Part shown: positions 22,406-33,072 of the stretch, one piece after another
Layout of the letters: each line of letters starts with the position of its first letter
Position numbering within the stretch: position 1 is the first letter of the stretch
Source of the DNA: Plumapathes pennacea
Lineage: Eukaryota; Cnidaria; Anthozoa; Antipatharia; Myriopathidae
DNA: 64,000 nucleotides
Assembly (NCBI GenBank): GCA_964036295.1
Contig: OZ038466.1
Span: 21,938,597-22,002,596 of the forward strand
Direction: 5' to 3'
Notes under the pieces: model-generated
What the model was told of the DNA's origin: nothing
Database searches by the model: none
What the model saw: the letters and a program-made list of their open reading frames with translations, nothing else
Position numbers and translations under genes: made by a program

Positions 22406-23611
22406 CTAGTCTTGATGAAGCGATCTAAAGTGGACAAGGTTTACCGTTCCCTGTTCTCTTTGAGAGAATCTTGCTCTGGAGAGATTGGTAAAATTCAAAA
22501 CTTCAAGGGAAGCGACGCCTCGTGAAATTTCTTGGGTGCACAAGTTTACTTGACTAGGCTCACTCACTCCCGCCCGCCGCACAGTGATACGGCTAAAGTC
22601 ACTGCCCAAACTAGGGTATTTTTCACAACGTAGGATTCCCTTCAGTCCATTGCGGTAATTGCGATTAAGAAGAAAACAAATCCACGGATTTAACGTACTA
22701 TTCGCAAAGCTGAAGAAACGGCTGAAAAACCATACTACGTCCGGTGGACCACAGATCGAGTAGGTTGGCATAAAATAAAGCAGAAAAAACGAAATATGCT
22801 CTGGTAGCCAGCAAAGCGCAAAGCAGACGATAACTGCAACGATCATTTTCCCAGCTTTTTGTCGAGACTTTTGCTGTGAGCGTATAGTTGCTCCGGTACA
22901 ATTTCCCGGGATTCTTCGTCTCGAAATTACATAAAACACTTTGCTGTATAAAACTAGTATCACGCAGAGTGGAAGTAGATACAGGATAGCTAGGTACACT
23001 ATCGTGTAGTCTCGTGGAGCCAAAGTAGGGTCAAACGGAGAGGGCCATTCCTCTAGACACCAAACAGACCCTTCCTCATCATGCACCAAGTTGTTGGCAA
23101 TCAATTGGGGCGAGGCGGCTACGGCGGAGGCAAACCAAATGAGTGGAATCACAAGCCGGAGCCTTTTTATTGTCATGATCCTCTTGAGTGGATAGACAAT
23201 GGTGACATACTTATCCAGGGAAATGGCGACCAGTGTGAAAATTGAGCAACTAACTGAGACGGTTTGACAAAACGGCAGCAGTTTGCACAGGACCAAAGCA
23301 AAGGAGCCGCTGAACCACTGGTTTGTGCCAGTGATCTCAACTTTAGCTGCCTCAGGCATCAACATTAGCGTGATTAGCAGGTCTGCCACGGCGAGGTTGG
23401 CTATTAAGTAATGCGCCACTTTTCGGAGCCGTCTATTTCTGTGTATCACTTTAATGATGAGACTGTTACCGACCAGTGACAACACCAAGACTGCGAGTAT
23501 AGCAGCGGACTTAAGGCCGATTTCAAGTTGACTATCTTCTGACAGGGGGCAGTCTGCGAAACCTCCTTCGTCAATGTCACTGCCATTAGCAGTGCCGCTG
23601 GTGTTATTCAT
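22406..23611 (-). CDS. Rhodopsin-class (neuropeptide-type) GPCR, intronless
   Basis: An uninterrupted 401-residue frame with seven hydrophobic segments. Family A marks are all visible: GN at 48-49 (TM1), LAVADL at 73-78 (TM2), C109 and C185 for the TM3-ECL2 disulfide, DKY at 133-135 in place of DRY, W159 (TM4), CFALCWLP at 263-270 (TM6) and NPWIC at 308-312 in place of NPxxY. The N-terminus carries N-glycosylation sequons (NNTSG). This combination resembles neuropeptide receptors (orexin, NPFF and tachykinin-like groups), which are greatly expanded as intronless genes in anthozoans. The ligand cannot be told. Its 5' flank is part of the duplicated block at 23.7-25.8 kb. Confidence 0.9.
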   Translation of the reverse strand: MNNTSGTANGSDIDEGGFADCPLSEDSQLEIGLKSAAILAVLVLSLVGNSLIIKVIHRNRRLRKVAHYLIANLAVADLLITLMLMPEAAKVEITGTNQWFSGSFALVLCKLLPFCQTVSVSCSIFTLVAISLDKYVTIVYPLKRIMTIKRLRLVIPLIWFASAVAASPQLIANNLVHDEEGSVWCLEEWPSPFDPTLAPRDYTIVYLAILYLLPLCVILVLYSKVFYVISRRRIPGNCTGATIRSQQKSRQKAGKMIVAVIVCFALCWLPEHISFFLLYFMPTYSICGPPDVVWFFSRFFSFANSTLNPWICFLLNRNYRNGLKGILRCEKYPSLGSDFSRITVRRAGVSEPSQVNLCTQEISRGVASLEVLNFTNLSRARFSQREQGTVNLVHFRSLHQD

Positions 23612-23699
23612 GGTCGATCGTTCTCCTACAGATGATTAAAGTAAAGTAAAGGAACTGTTACAGTGTGCTATTTTCTCGGCAAATGTCCGCTCACTATTC

Positions 23700-25820
23700 G
23701 CTCAATGGAACACTAGTTTTTGGAGGAGTGCAACTGACTGAACGCAGCCTCAGAATGTTGCAACTTTGCTGTAATTGCGTTGTGTGAACTGAGTTTTGCT
23801 TCGTAAACAAACACGTTTAGAGGTCAGTCGCAGACGGGTAACATTTTACCCTTTGCAATTCTTTAGCAACTTGTCACTGAGTTGCTGAAAAAATTGCAGT
23901 GTAAAAATTCAGTGAAATTGATCAAAATTATCATACTTTAGTTTGCTATTCACCTGTTGTATGCCTATCCCTCATTAGGAAGTGGCGAAAAGTAAACACT
24001 CACTGAGACAGTTTCGAAATTTGTTTTACCTATCCAGAGCCTCCTCTGAATAAAGCGCATGAAACATTGTCACAGGACTGAACAATTGTGGTTTTTGGGA
24101 ACCCAGAGCCGAGAAGACAGCTTCTTCAAAGTTTTGCAGCAAATTTACACCACATTGTCGGCGCAATTAAATATACAAATTAAATACGTACCCGAGAGCG
24201 TGCTTTGAACAAACCAAACCTGTGCTATTGGTGATAGCTGTAAAATCGTCGGTTGACGTGTTGATCTTTCGGAAAACGATCAGTTTGCTCCCAGAGCTCC
24301 TTCGACATAAAGTGATGTTTAGATTACATTCAATTAGACAGTTGCACTATTTCTATGAGAAGAGGGCGTCAGTGCACACAATATAGCGGTTTTAGAATCA
24401 CTGCCAAACGTCATCGTCTGGTTGCCCTGGTTTTTCTGTCCTGTTCGATTGGTCCAAACAAATTTCTCGGCCAATCAGAAACAAAGCAAGCCAAAAGGTT
24501 CGTGACGCCGACAGCGTTTACTCGCGCTGCTGATTGGTTCGGCTTCTTTAAACTAAATCCAACATTGTGAATAGAAAAATGAGTGACGGCTATACTTTTG
24601 TGATTGGTTGAAAGTGTTTCCTAAAAGTGTTGTGATTGACACTGCAATTGTTTCGATTTTGGTTTTCGACAGCCATGCGAAAACCGTTCTAAAACTGTTC
24701 CTACTATGTCCCGCGACTTCGGACATACACTAATCATGTGATGGAAACAACAACGAGAAAAAAAAGAATATTGATACACAAGCATAAGCTTCCAGAATAG
24801 AGGCCATGTCAACACCAATTGAATAGTTTTTTTGATTAATGTTAAAAATACGCATTAGTGTGACCACGCAGCCTGAGGTAAACCGCTTATCAAAAAGCCT
24901 GCCGTATTTCCAATAATCTGCACTGTCGCTTCCTGTCTGGGAACTCATTAGCTCTGTATTGTTTTCACTGATCATGGCCTTGGTATAATCTGACACGATA
25001 AATTTTAATTAGAAGTAATGTCATTTTAAATTCAAAACACGAGAGAAAGTTTGTTACGAACAGGCAACAGTGTATTTGGTAAAAGCCTTCTGTACTACTG
25101 CACTTGCCCTTTCGTTAATAAAATCGCCAACTTATTTTGTCTTTTTTGTACAATATGACTCATTCAAGTGTCAAGCGCACAAACGATCAACATTTGAAAG
25201 CAAACGTGAATAAGAATACGTTTAATTGTATATAAATTTGAAGTTATATTAACAAATGTCGAAGAATAAAAAGCAAACTCTCAGCGAGGTGCTTTTCAAT
25301 ATATCTTAACTACATATTAACGTTTTCCTTAGATGTCAAAAGCAAATCAAAACGCATCGCGTTCGGTGTCAAACTCAAAAAGCGTCTTTACATTACGTAT
25401 TCCACCGATAATACGGCTATCGCCTATTTTATGCTTTCCGAGATGTCCGTTGCGTCAAAACGAGGCCAGTGTAAAACGTGATCGGCCGGCTGCAGGTGTT
25501 GTGACTTTTAATACTTATGTACAGGCGTAGTTGGCACTGAGGGGGTTATGTAATAACCCAACTCGACCTTAGAGGTCGCCAAAATTATGAACAAGAGAAT
25601 ATTAGATGCAATTAGGTGGCGCCATACTGCGACCCTCCGTGACTGAACTTTGGATTTAATATGGAATACGGTTATGAGTATACAGCAAACTTTATTCACA
25701 GAACAATACACAAAAATATGGGATTGAAGAAAGTACACACTATAAAATACATCAAAGTCAAACCGTTGAAGAATCATGCAGTAAAAAGGCAATTTTGATT
25801 TTAGGACAGGAACAACGAAT
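23700..25820. repeat. Segmentally duplicated block, copy A
   Basis: Nearly collinear, same-orientation match to 28,115-29,720. It includes the long string around ATTGATCAAAATTA, GCATGAAACATAG/TGTCACAGG, AGAAGAGGGCGTCAGTGCACAC, and further on ACTCGACCTTAGAGGTCG and GAAGAATCATGCAGTAAAAAGG. No coding exon is recognised; a 71-codon frame at 24,355-24,570 is shared by both copies but has no domain. The left part is the 5' flank of the neuropeptide-type GPCR; the right part is the 3' flank of the truncated LRR-GPCR copy. Confidence 0.85.
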
Positions 25821-25957
25821 GCACACGAACTAGGAAAAGTGAACTTGAACGTGCTGTTTTACCTTTTCGGCAACGACCGCTGACTCCAAGAAAGAAGGTG
25901 ACCGCGGGGTCGTAAAAGTACTTCCGCGAGGCCGCAACAATCTAATGTAATCCCCCC

Positions 25958-27105
25958 CTAGCGCAGTTCTAAGCATTCAGCTTCCGTGTGGAAGTAGCCT
26001 GTCATAGATACCCCCTCATTGCCGGCGCCCCTTTTGCGGCAAACCATTCTCTTTAGCTCACTAGTGAACTGGGCATTCCACAGGGCAAACAGTATAGGGT
26101 TGAGAAAGGCGTTAAACACCATGCACATCGGGGGGAGCCAAATGCGAACGAGGGCGTCTGCTATGGGTTTGGTAGAAACATTTAACATTCCCGCGGAAAA
26201 CGCCACGATCATGATATTGGGAATAACAAAGAAAACCGAGTTGGTGAGCACGATCAGACCGATTCTCTTAGCCAGGCGCGTTTCCCCTTTTACACCCGCG
26301 CCAGTCGAAGCGCGCTTAACAAAGACGCAGATGTGAATGTAAAGCGCGAATATGATCAAATACAGCAGCACCAAGAATACAATCAACCCCTGGGTGTACA
26401 AAATCCTGTTGGCGGTTTCGAAACTTTGGATCAGAATGCACATGAAGTTATCTCGGATGATGGCGTTGTCGAAGTAATCTATGACAAAGCACATCACACC
26501 GACCAGAACCCAGAAAACCCCCAGTAATGCAGCGGCTATTTTTCGGCTGATCTTAACGGACGGGTTTGAGAAATGGACGATCGCGAGGTGCCTTTCTAAG
26601 GTCAGAAGCAGCGACGTAATGACACCCATAGTCTGACCCACCACGAAGACAGTCCTGTAGTATGGACAGTGGGACACCCGCCAGCTCCTGAAGGATGGAT
26701 CGTGGTTAATAGCGTGACCCGTGGCTACCGAGATGGAGTAAACACCGAGCAACAGATCACAGAAAGCCAAGTGAGCGATCAACATGAACGATGTATTGCT
26801 TTTCAGAAGTTTGCTAAACAAAGTCCCCATAATGACTAGGAGGTTCAGGAAGATGACTAAGGCTCCGAGTGTGATCTCAGAAGCGCGGAGGTCCCGCACT
26901 TGGGCCCAGCACATGTCTTTGTAAATCTTCCTGACCGGATCAACGTCTGTCAAACTCAACTCGCATTCCTTTTTTGTACACTGCCTTTTGAACAGAATGA
27001 ACTTCGCCTGGTGTTCGTCAACAAATGACAAGTGTTCATCGGGAATGTGACTGGCATTTACGACGAGGCAGGAGTTTATCTCTGCTGACGTTGGTGCGGG
27101 AGAAA
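25958..27105 (-). pseudogene. 5'-truncated, frameshifted copy of the LRR-GPCR
   Basis: A 357-codon frame (25,958-27,031) covers the whole 7TM part and is about 95 percent identical in protein to the gene at 33,799. The relation breaks upstream. At the position matching the CQYIP codons of the intact gene (about 27,050) one extra base shifts the frame into a stop. Similarity ends at about 27,105, so all leucine-rich-repeat exons and the signal peptide are absent. An ATG (MSFVDEHQAKF...) could still start an LRR-less receptor, so a residual or new function is possible. The ERH motif and NPILF are intact. Called a pseudogene with caution, because the 7TM frame itself has no stop. Confidence 0.7.
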
Positions 27106-28114
27106 TAGCTCATATAACGTATATAATGTACACGATGATTCTATGTGACAAGGTACGCCGAAGAATTCACTAGTAATGCATCATACTAACTGCATATTAA
27201 TGAACACCGGTTTGGGCTGATTAGCATGTTTCTCCGACAAAACTTCAGCAATGGGATCACGCGACGTCACCTATTGTTATTAGTGTAACAACCAAAGATC
27301 TATTGGCTGCTAAAACAAAGAGTTCTTTTCTTACAGTTGGCAAAATTACAATAAAAAAAATAATAATGGTAAAAAGTGATTAACGCTATACCTAACAACA
27401 CAGCTGAAATGGACAAAAATTCTTGTCAAATCAAACGAAACTGTTGATTTAATGTCAGCTCCACTACTTTTCTGAGAACAATAAAACTATTCAGGAGACA
27501 CCGCGACGTCGAAGGTCAATCGTAAAGACGTGATCCAAACCCCGACAGGCAAACAACGGTTTCTAATATCCATGGTGATAAAAACGCTGATGTATCAACA
27601 GAAAATTGATATGGGCACTGTCTAGTACTGTTAAAAGCTGGTATTACACTGTTCATTATTCTAAGTTTGGCAACATTTGTAAACCGATATTGAAACCTAC
27701 TTTACATGGCCTTTTAACACAAAGACGTTGAACAGTTGCTCTGCATTGCTGTGCTACCGTTTTGTCGCGCGCACCAGTTAAACAAATAATTGGGCTCACC
27801 GGGTAAAACGATGATTTTCTCTATCATGCAGATGCTGGGAACTGAGTTCAACAACTTGCTTGGAAAGTCTTTCTTTCAACTGTCTTTCCTTGTAGACCTC
27901 TTTTGGAGACAAAATTTGAAAGATATCCGGCTGTCTTGAATAAAACGCCTCCCAAGAAAAATATAGCCTGCATCTATTAAAATATTGTCAGAACGTTATA
28001 CATATTTTATCCCCAGCCTAAACAAACTCCCAATTTTATTGGCTGATTAAATATCCAATTCTAAAGTCCTGATTCTTTTGTGTTTAGTTTCATCAACGGC
28101 TGCTGACTTTGAAC
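27106..28114. other. Intergenic region, no gene recognised
   Basis: About 1 kb between the truncation point of the LRR-GPCR copy and duplicated block A'. It is AT-rich and without recognisable exons. In the intact locus this position would carry the hinge and LRR exons; none is present here. Confidence 0.6.
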
Positions 28115-29720
28115 GACCGCTGACTGAACGCAGGCTCAGCAGCTTGCAGCTTTGCTTAAATTCCGTCTTGTGAACTGAGTTTTGCTTCGTAAAAAAATAC
28201 GTTTCGAGGTCAGTCGCAGACGGGTAACATTTTAACCTTTGCAATTCTTTAGTAACTTGTCACTGAGTTGCTGAGAAAATTGCAGTGTAAAAATTCAGTG
28301 AAATTGATCAAAATTAGCATACTTTAGTTTGCTATTCACCTGTTGTATGCCTATCCCTCATTAGGAAGTGGCGAAAAGTAAACACTCACTGAGACAGTTT
28401 CGAAATTTGTTTTACCTATCCAGAGCCTCCTCTGAATAAAGCGCATGAAACATAGTCACAGGACTGAACAATTGTGGTTTTTGGGAACCCCAGAGCCGAG
28501 AAGACAGCTTCTTCAAAGTTTTGCAGCAAATTTACACCACATTGTCGGCGCAATTAAATATACAAACTAAATACGTACCCGCAGAGTGTGCTTTGAACAA
28601 ACCAAACCTGTGCTATTGGTGATAGCTGTAAAATCGTCGGTTGAAGTGTTGATCTTTCGGAAAACGATCAGTTTGTTCCCAGAGCTCCTTCGACATAAAG
28701 TGATGTTTAGATTACATTCAATTAGACAGTTGCACTATTTCTATGAGAAGAGGGCGTCAGTGCACACGATATAGCGGCTTTAGAATCACTGCCAAACGTC
28801 ATCGTCTGGTTGCCCTGGTTTTTCTGTCCTGTTCGATTGGTCCAAACAATTTTCTCGGCCAATCAGGAACAAAGCAAGACAAAAGGTTCGTGGCGCTGAC
28901 AGCGTTTACTCGCGCTCCTGCTTGGTTCGGCTTCTTTAAACTAAATCCAACATTGTGAATAGAAAAATGAGTGACGGCTATACTTTTGTGATTGGTTGAA
29001 AGTGTTTCCTAAAAGTGTTGTGATTGACACTGCAATTGTTTCGATTTTGGTTTTCGACAGTCATGCGAAAACTAAAACTGTCTAAAACTGTTCCTAATAT
29101 ACCCCGCGATTTCGGATATAGACTTATCATGATGGAAACAGAAAAAAAAAAAAAAAAAAAAATTGATATACAAGAATAAGCTCCCAGAATAAAGGCCACA
29201 TCCACACCAATTGTACCTTTTCGATTAATTTTGAAAATACGCATTAGTGTGACCACGCAGCCTGAAAATGACGTATTCCACCAATGGTACGCGGCTGTCG
29301 CCTATTTTATGCTTTCCGAGATGCACATTGCCTCCGTTTCAAAACGAGGCCAGTTGTGAAACGCGCGGTCGGCCGGCTGTTGGTCTTGTGATGTTTTATG
29401 CGCGGGCGTAGTAAGTACTGAGGGAGATATGGAACAGCCCAACTCGACCTTGGAGGTCGTCAAAATTATAAATACGAGAAGATTATTGTGAACAGTTCTA
29501 CAATTAGATGGCGCCATACTGCGACCTCCCCGTGACTAAACTTTGGATTTAATATGAACACGACTATAAGTACACTGAACTTTATTTACAGAACGCTAAA
29601 CAAAAATAAAGGGCTAAAGCAAGTACACTACAAAATTACATTAATATTCAAACAGTCCTCGGTCAAAGTCAAGCAGTTGAAGAATCATGCAGTAAAAAGG
29701 TAGTTTTCCTTCTAGGAACT
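28115..29720. repeat. Segmentally duplicated block, copy A'
   Basis: Second copy of block A, in the same orientation, with scattered substitutions and small indels. One segment present in copy A (about 25,000-25,370) is missing here, so the join falls near 29,265. The right end matches the 3' flank of the LRR-GPCR copy, but no LRR-GPCR exon follows; unrelated DNA and a cGAS-like gene follow instead. Confidence 0.85.
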
Positions 29721-30035
29721 TAATTAACCCTTTGAAATATTTGTTCACCAACGATCGAAGGTGTATCACTATTAAACAGTATCTAGCTATGAACAGTCAT
29801 TATTTACACAACAATCCTTGATTCAAAAACTAAGTGATCGAAGTTGCAGTTCTAAACAATCAACTTATGGGAGTAGCGCGTCATGGATACCCTTTCAAAC
29901 AACATACTTTGCTTTTAGCCAATTGAATGAAATTTCCAGATCATGTGTCTCTTGAATAGGGTCAGGGTTTGAGGGCATCAGTGGCAACGCCCTACCTGAA
30001 CTTCAGCGAAGTGCCAGTCCCCCCACGTCCGAGGC

Positions 30036-32840
30036 TCAATCCAGTGGAATGTCGTCTGGTTTTATATTCATTGTAGGACAAGCTGGATCCACAAAAGTCA
30101 AAACTGCCATCACCAGGTCAGGTAGCCAGCCGGCGGGAAAAAACTGGCCGAAGATGAAGCCACGATTTGGATCTACAAGTCTTTGAATTATGGCCTGCGT
30201 ATCCTCAGGATCGAAGTCTTCCTCCAAAAGAATGTTGATCATATTTATGATCGTCTTCAGAAAGCCTAGAATGCGCTGCCTAGTATCCTTGCCCGGCGCT
30301 GAGATAGCAAAAGACGCGTAGACATCTGCAGTCTGACATTGTTTAAACACGTCTAGAAGGTCTTCCACCGTTACGTCGGGGTCTTCCCCAGACCAAGCAC
30401 GCACACCTTTCACCAACTCACTAAGAAGTGGATCGTCGGTTCTTACATCCGCGCCGCTTAGCGCCAGCGTAGCGATCTCTCTGACGGTATCCATGAAAAG
30501 ATCTTGAAAGTCGTGGTAACTCACGTAACTCCTACTATCCCTCCTCTCAAAAGGCAGGGGAGGGATAGTAGGAGAAACAAAATCGGTGTTCCCCGAAGCT
30601 TCAGATTGGGCTGTGGCAACAGCAGGGCTGGTGACCTCTGACGAAACTGGTCGGGCAGCCTCAGCAACAGTGGGATCTTCCTGGTTATCTGGTGGGATCA
30701 TTTGAGCAAAGGCATCCGGACGAATCCCTCCTTGGTCACCATCAGCTGTTTCAGCGCCAGGCTCAGATCTATCCAGGACCATCTCCCACTTAAAGCAGGT
30801 TGGATCCTGACAAATATCGTTCACCTTCGCAGCCAGTGACTCCAGAAGATCAGGGTGCTCACTTGCCGCGTGCTCGAACAGGTTACACGAGCGGATGAAG
30901 TAGTGAGGCAAAACCTTTCTAGACAACGCGTCCTGTAACTTGTCCAGTAGCGTTAGGACACAGCAGGCTCGATTATCTTCGCTCCAGACTTCCAGAGCTG
31001 AATCTTCAGCTGACCAGAGAAGCAAAGTCTTCAGATGGTAGGAGACCAACACTTTTTCATCAGTGCAAAGAAAGGCGCGGTGGAACAGCTTCAAACAGCG
31101 ATAGCACTCTTTCTGTACGGCGTTCATCTCCTTGCTCAGTAGATATTCTGCATTCGAGAACGATAAACGAAAATCGAGGTCGGGGTTTCCACCAGTCTTT
31201 GGGGTTTTTACTACGACGTGGAAGCTTTCACGGGTGATTTTCTCGACGACGTCATGTGAGGGCCATTGGCGCGGGCGCGTGCACCATTCTTGGGCAACCT
31301 CTGGCCATCCTCGACCTTGAAACGCAGGCACAAAATCAAATCCCAAGAATGCGGCTTCTGTGTTACTGCTATAACGCTCGTCCTTCGCGTCTGTTGAGGT
31401 AAGCTGTTTCTCTGCCGGTTTGCTTGCGAGACCGTCCGCGCTCAGCCTGGATGACTTGTCGCTGTTTCCAATTTTAGTGCCGCTTTCTTTGTTATTGCTG
31501 TAACCTTGCTCCTGTTGATTCAGTGGTTTTGGCTCCGATTCGGGTTGTGAAGGATTGGCAGTTTCTCTTCTTTCATTTCCGGCGTCCTCTGTCGACCTCT
31601 TGCCTTGGAAAGCGGGCACTGAGTCAGCTCTTCCGAGTGGTTCACGCACTGCGGTTTCTGTGCGTAACCTCTTATCCCTCTTCACGTCTGCGTCTGTGAC
31701 ATTTAACGCATGGTTGAGAGCACCCGGAAACAACGACATAACTAAGTCAACATTTTTCCACATTTCTATCACCGTGGTGCTTGGAAACTGATCCTCCGCG
31801 CTCAGATGGGTTGACTTGTTATTGTGCCTCTCTTCCAACAGTTCTCGAAATTCCTGAGACCTCAACAGAGTCTCTATCTCTTCTTCAAGGTCTTTTCCAA
31901 GCCCACTTCTGATGTTGTCGGTTTCGTTTTCGGAAACAGCGAGACTGGCCTGCAGCTCCTGATACAGTTCGTGCATTCTAATTCCACATACTTCCCTTGG
32001 CATTTCATCAATTAGTCGACTTACCAGATACGTGCTGGCCACACTTTTGAATCTGCGAAAAAAATTTGTCGCATACGACCGGAGATCCCCAGACACACGG
32101 ATCTGTTCCTTGACAAAATCTAAACTGCTTTTTAGAACGACACTTCTTTGTTTTATGTAGGGTACTTCGAGCTTTTCAGAAATCGAGGCTATGAAGGCTT
32201 CGACCAGTTCAAACGCTGCAGAGCTGTTCTGGTACTTGTTTTGGTACACGAAATTCCCCTTTTTCTTGGTGAGGGAACCAATTGACTGATTCATATCTAC
32301 TGTTATGGCAGGACCTTCGGGGCTATTTGTAATCTTCTGGATAGTGATTGAGTTTTGAATCGGTGATAACCCTAAAATGAATTTTTTTACCAGGTCAATA
32401 GAAGTCGACACTTCCCCGAATATCTCTGGGTGTAGGTTCTTCAGCGTCGCTGTGGCCACGAAGTAAGAGCCCTCGAACAAGCAGTTGTTCAACACTGGAT
32501 GGTTTACTCCGCGAATCCGGACAAATCCTGGTTTTCCCGCAATGTTTTCCAGCATGTCTTCGGTGACCTCCATTTGTTTGGCTTCGGAAAAAACCATCAA
32601 GTCGACATCACCGATATCGTGAGGCAGATAGCATTTCAGTCCCTCGGCCGAACTTCCGTACTGTGTGAAAGTGACCTGTTTTTCTGTAGATTTGAGCAGG
32701 TAGACAGACCAGATTTCGATTAGCTTGGCAAACGTAAGGTAGCCGTTTAAGTACTCGTCCCACTTCTTGCTCTCATCGCTGACTTCCGCCATACGTTTAA
32801 AAAACGCGTTTAGATCATGCTTATCGGACTTCGCTGCCAT
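30036..32840 (-). CDS. cGAS-like receptor / Mab-21 domain protein A, intronless
   Basis: An uninterrupted 934-residue frame. Nucleotidyltransferase motifs: YGSSAEGLKCYLP (GS at 62-63, EG at 66-67) and the metal-binding pair GDVDLMVF (D78, D80). The third acidic residue is D502 in FDFVPAFQGRGWPEVA, the start of a canonical Mab-21 C-lobe (about 500-690: QWPSHDVVEKI, DFRLSFSNAE, VSYHLKTLLLW, PHYFIRSCNLFEH). cGLRs use these acidic residues to make cyclic dinucleotides that activate STING; that this one does is inference. The spacing from D80 to D502 is about 420 residues, against about 90 in human cGAS; the insert is partly helical and partly Ser/Glu/Lys-rich and disordered-looking. No cGAS-type zinc ribbon is seen. 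A further C-terminal region (about 774-934) is shared only with the paralog at 38,029. The start is the first ATG of the frame; the paralog starts at the matching place. Confidence 0.9.
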   Translation of the reverse strand: MAAKSDKHDLNAFFKRMAEVSDESKKWDEYLNGYLTFAKLIEIWSVYLLKSTEKQVTFTQYGSSAEGLKCYLPHDIGDVDLMVFSEAKQMEVTEDMLENIAGKPGFVRIRGVNHPVLNNCLFEGSYFVATATLKNLHPEIFGEVSTSIDLVKKFILGLSPIQNSITIQKITNSPEGPAITVDMNQSIGSLTKKKGNFVYQNKYQNSSAAFELVEAFIASISEKLEVPYIKQRSVVLKSSLDFVKEQIRVSGDLRSYATNFFRRFKSVASTYLVSRLIDEMPREVCGIRMHELYQELQASLAVSENETDNIRSGLGKDLEEEIETLLRSQEFRELLEERHNNKSTHLSAEDQFPSTTVIEMWKNVDLVMSLFPGALNHALNVTDADVKRDKRLRTETAVREPLGRADSVPAFQGKRSTEDAGNERRETANPSQPESEPKPLNQQEQGYSNNKESGTKIGNSDKSSRLSADGLASKPAEKQLTSTDAKDERYSSNTEAAFLGFDFVPAFQGRGWPEVAQEWCTRPRQWPSHDVVEKITRESFHVVVKTPKTGGNPDLDFRLSFSNAEYLLSKEMNAVQKECYRCLKLFHRAFLCTDEKVLVSYHLKTLLLWSAEDSALEVWSEDNRACCVLTLLDKLQDALSRKVLPHYFIRSCNLFEHAASEHPDLLESLAAKVNDICQDPTCFKWEMVLDRSEPGAETADGDQGGIRPDAFAQMIPPDNQEDPTVAEAARPVSSEVTSPAVATAQSEASGNTDFVSPTIPPLPFERRDSRSYVSYHDFQDLFMDTVREIATLALSGADVRTDDPLLSELVKGVRAWSGEDPDVTVEDLLDVFKQCQTADVYASFAISAPGKDTRQRILGFLKTIINMINILLEEDFDPEDTQAIIQRLVDPNRGFIFGQFFPAGWLPDLVMAVLTFVDPACPTMNIKPDDIPLD

Positions 32841-33072
32841 CTAGCTTCTTGTTTACGTGTTTAGCCCGTGTCAGCTCAGGTAACGGGCTTCTTTACCTTT
32901 TGCTTGCTGCCTGAACGGTACGCAAACGTCAGAAACGGCTACACGTAGGCTATTTCGATATGTACCAAACCAAGGCGTATACGGCTTTTGTTCATTTTTT
33001 GGAGGTCAGTGAGCGAGTTTTGGGATGGACGCCAAATTGACTTCCGTCTTCTATTTTTGTAATGTACATAAA

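Noticed and set aside
24355-24570. 71-codon frame conserved between duplicated blocks A and A'
   Set aside because: The conservation follows from recent duplication of the DNA; no motif, and neighbouring noncoding bases are equally conserved.
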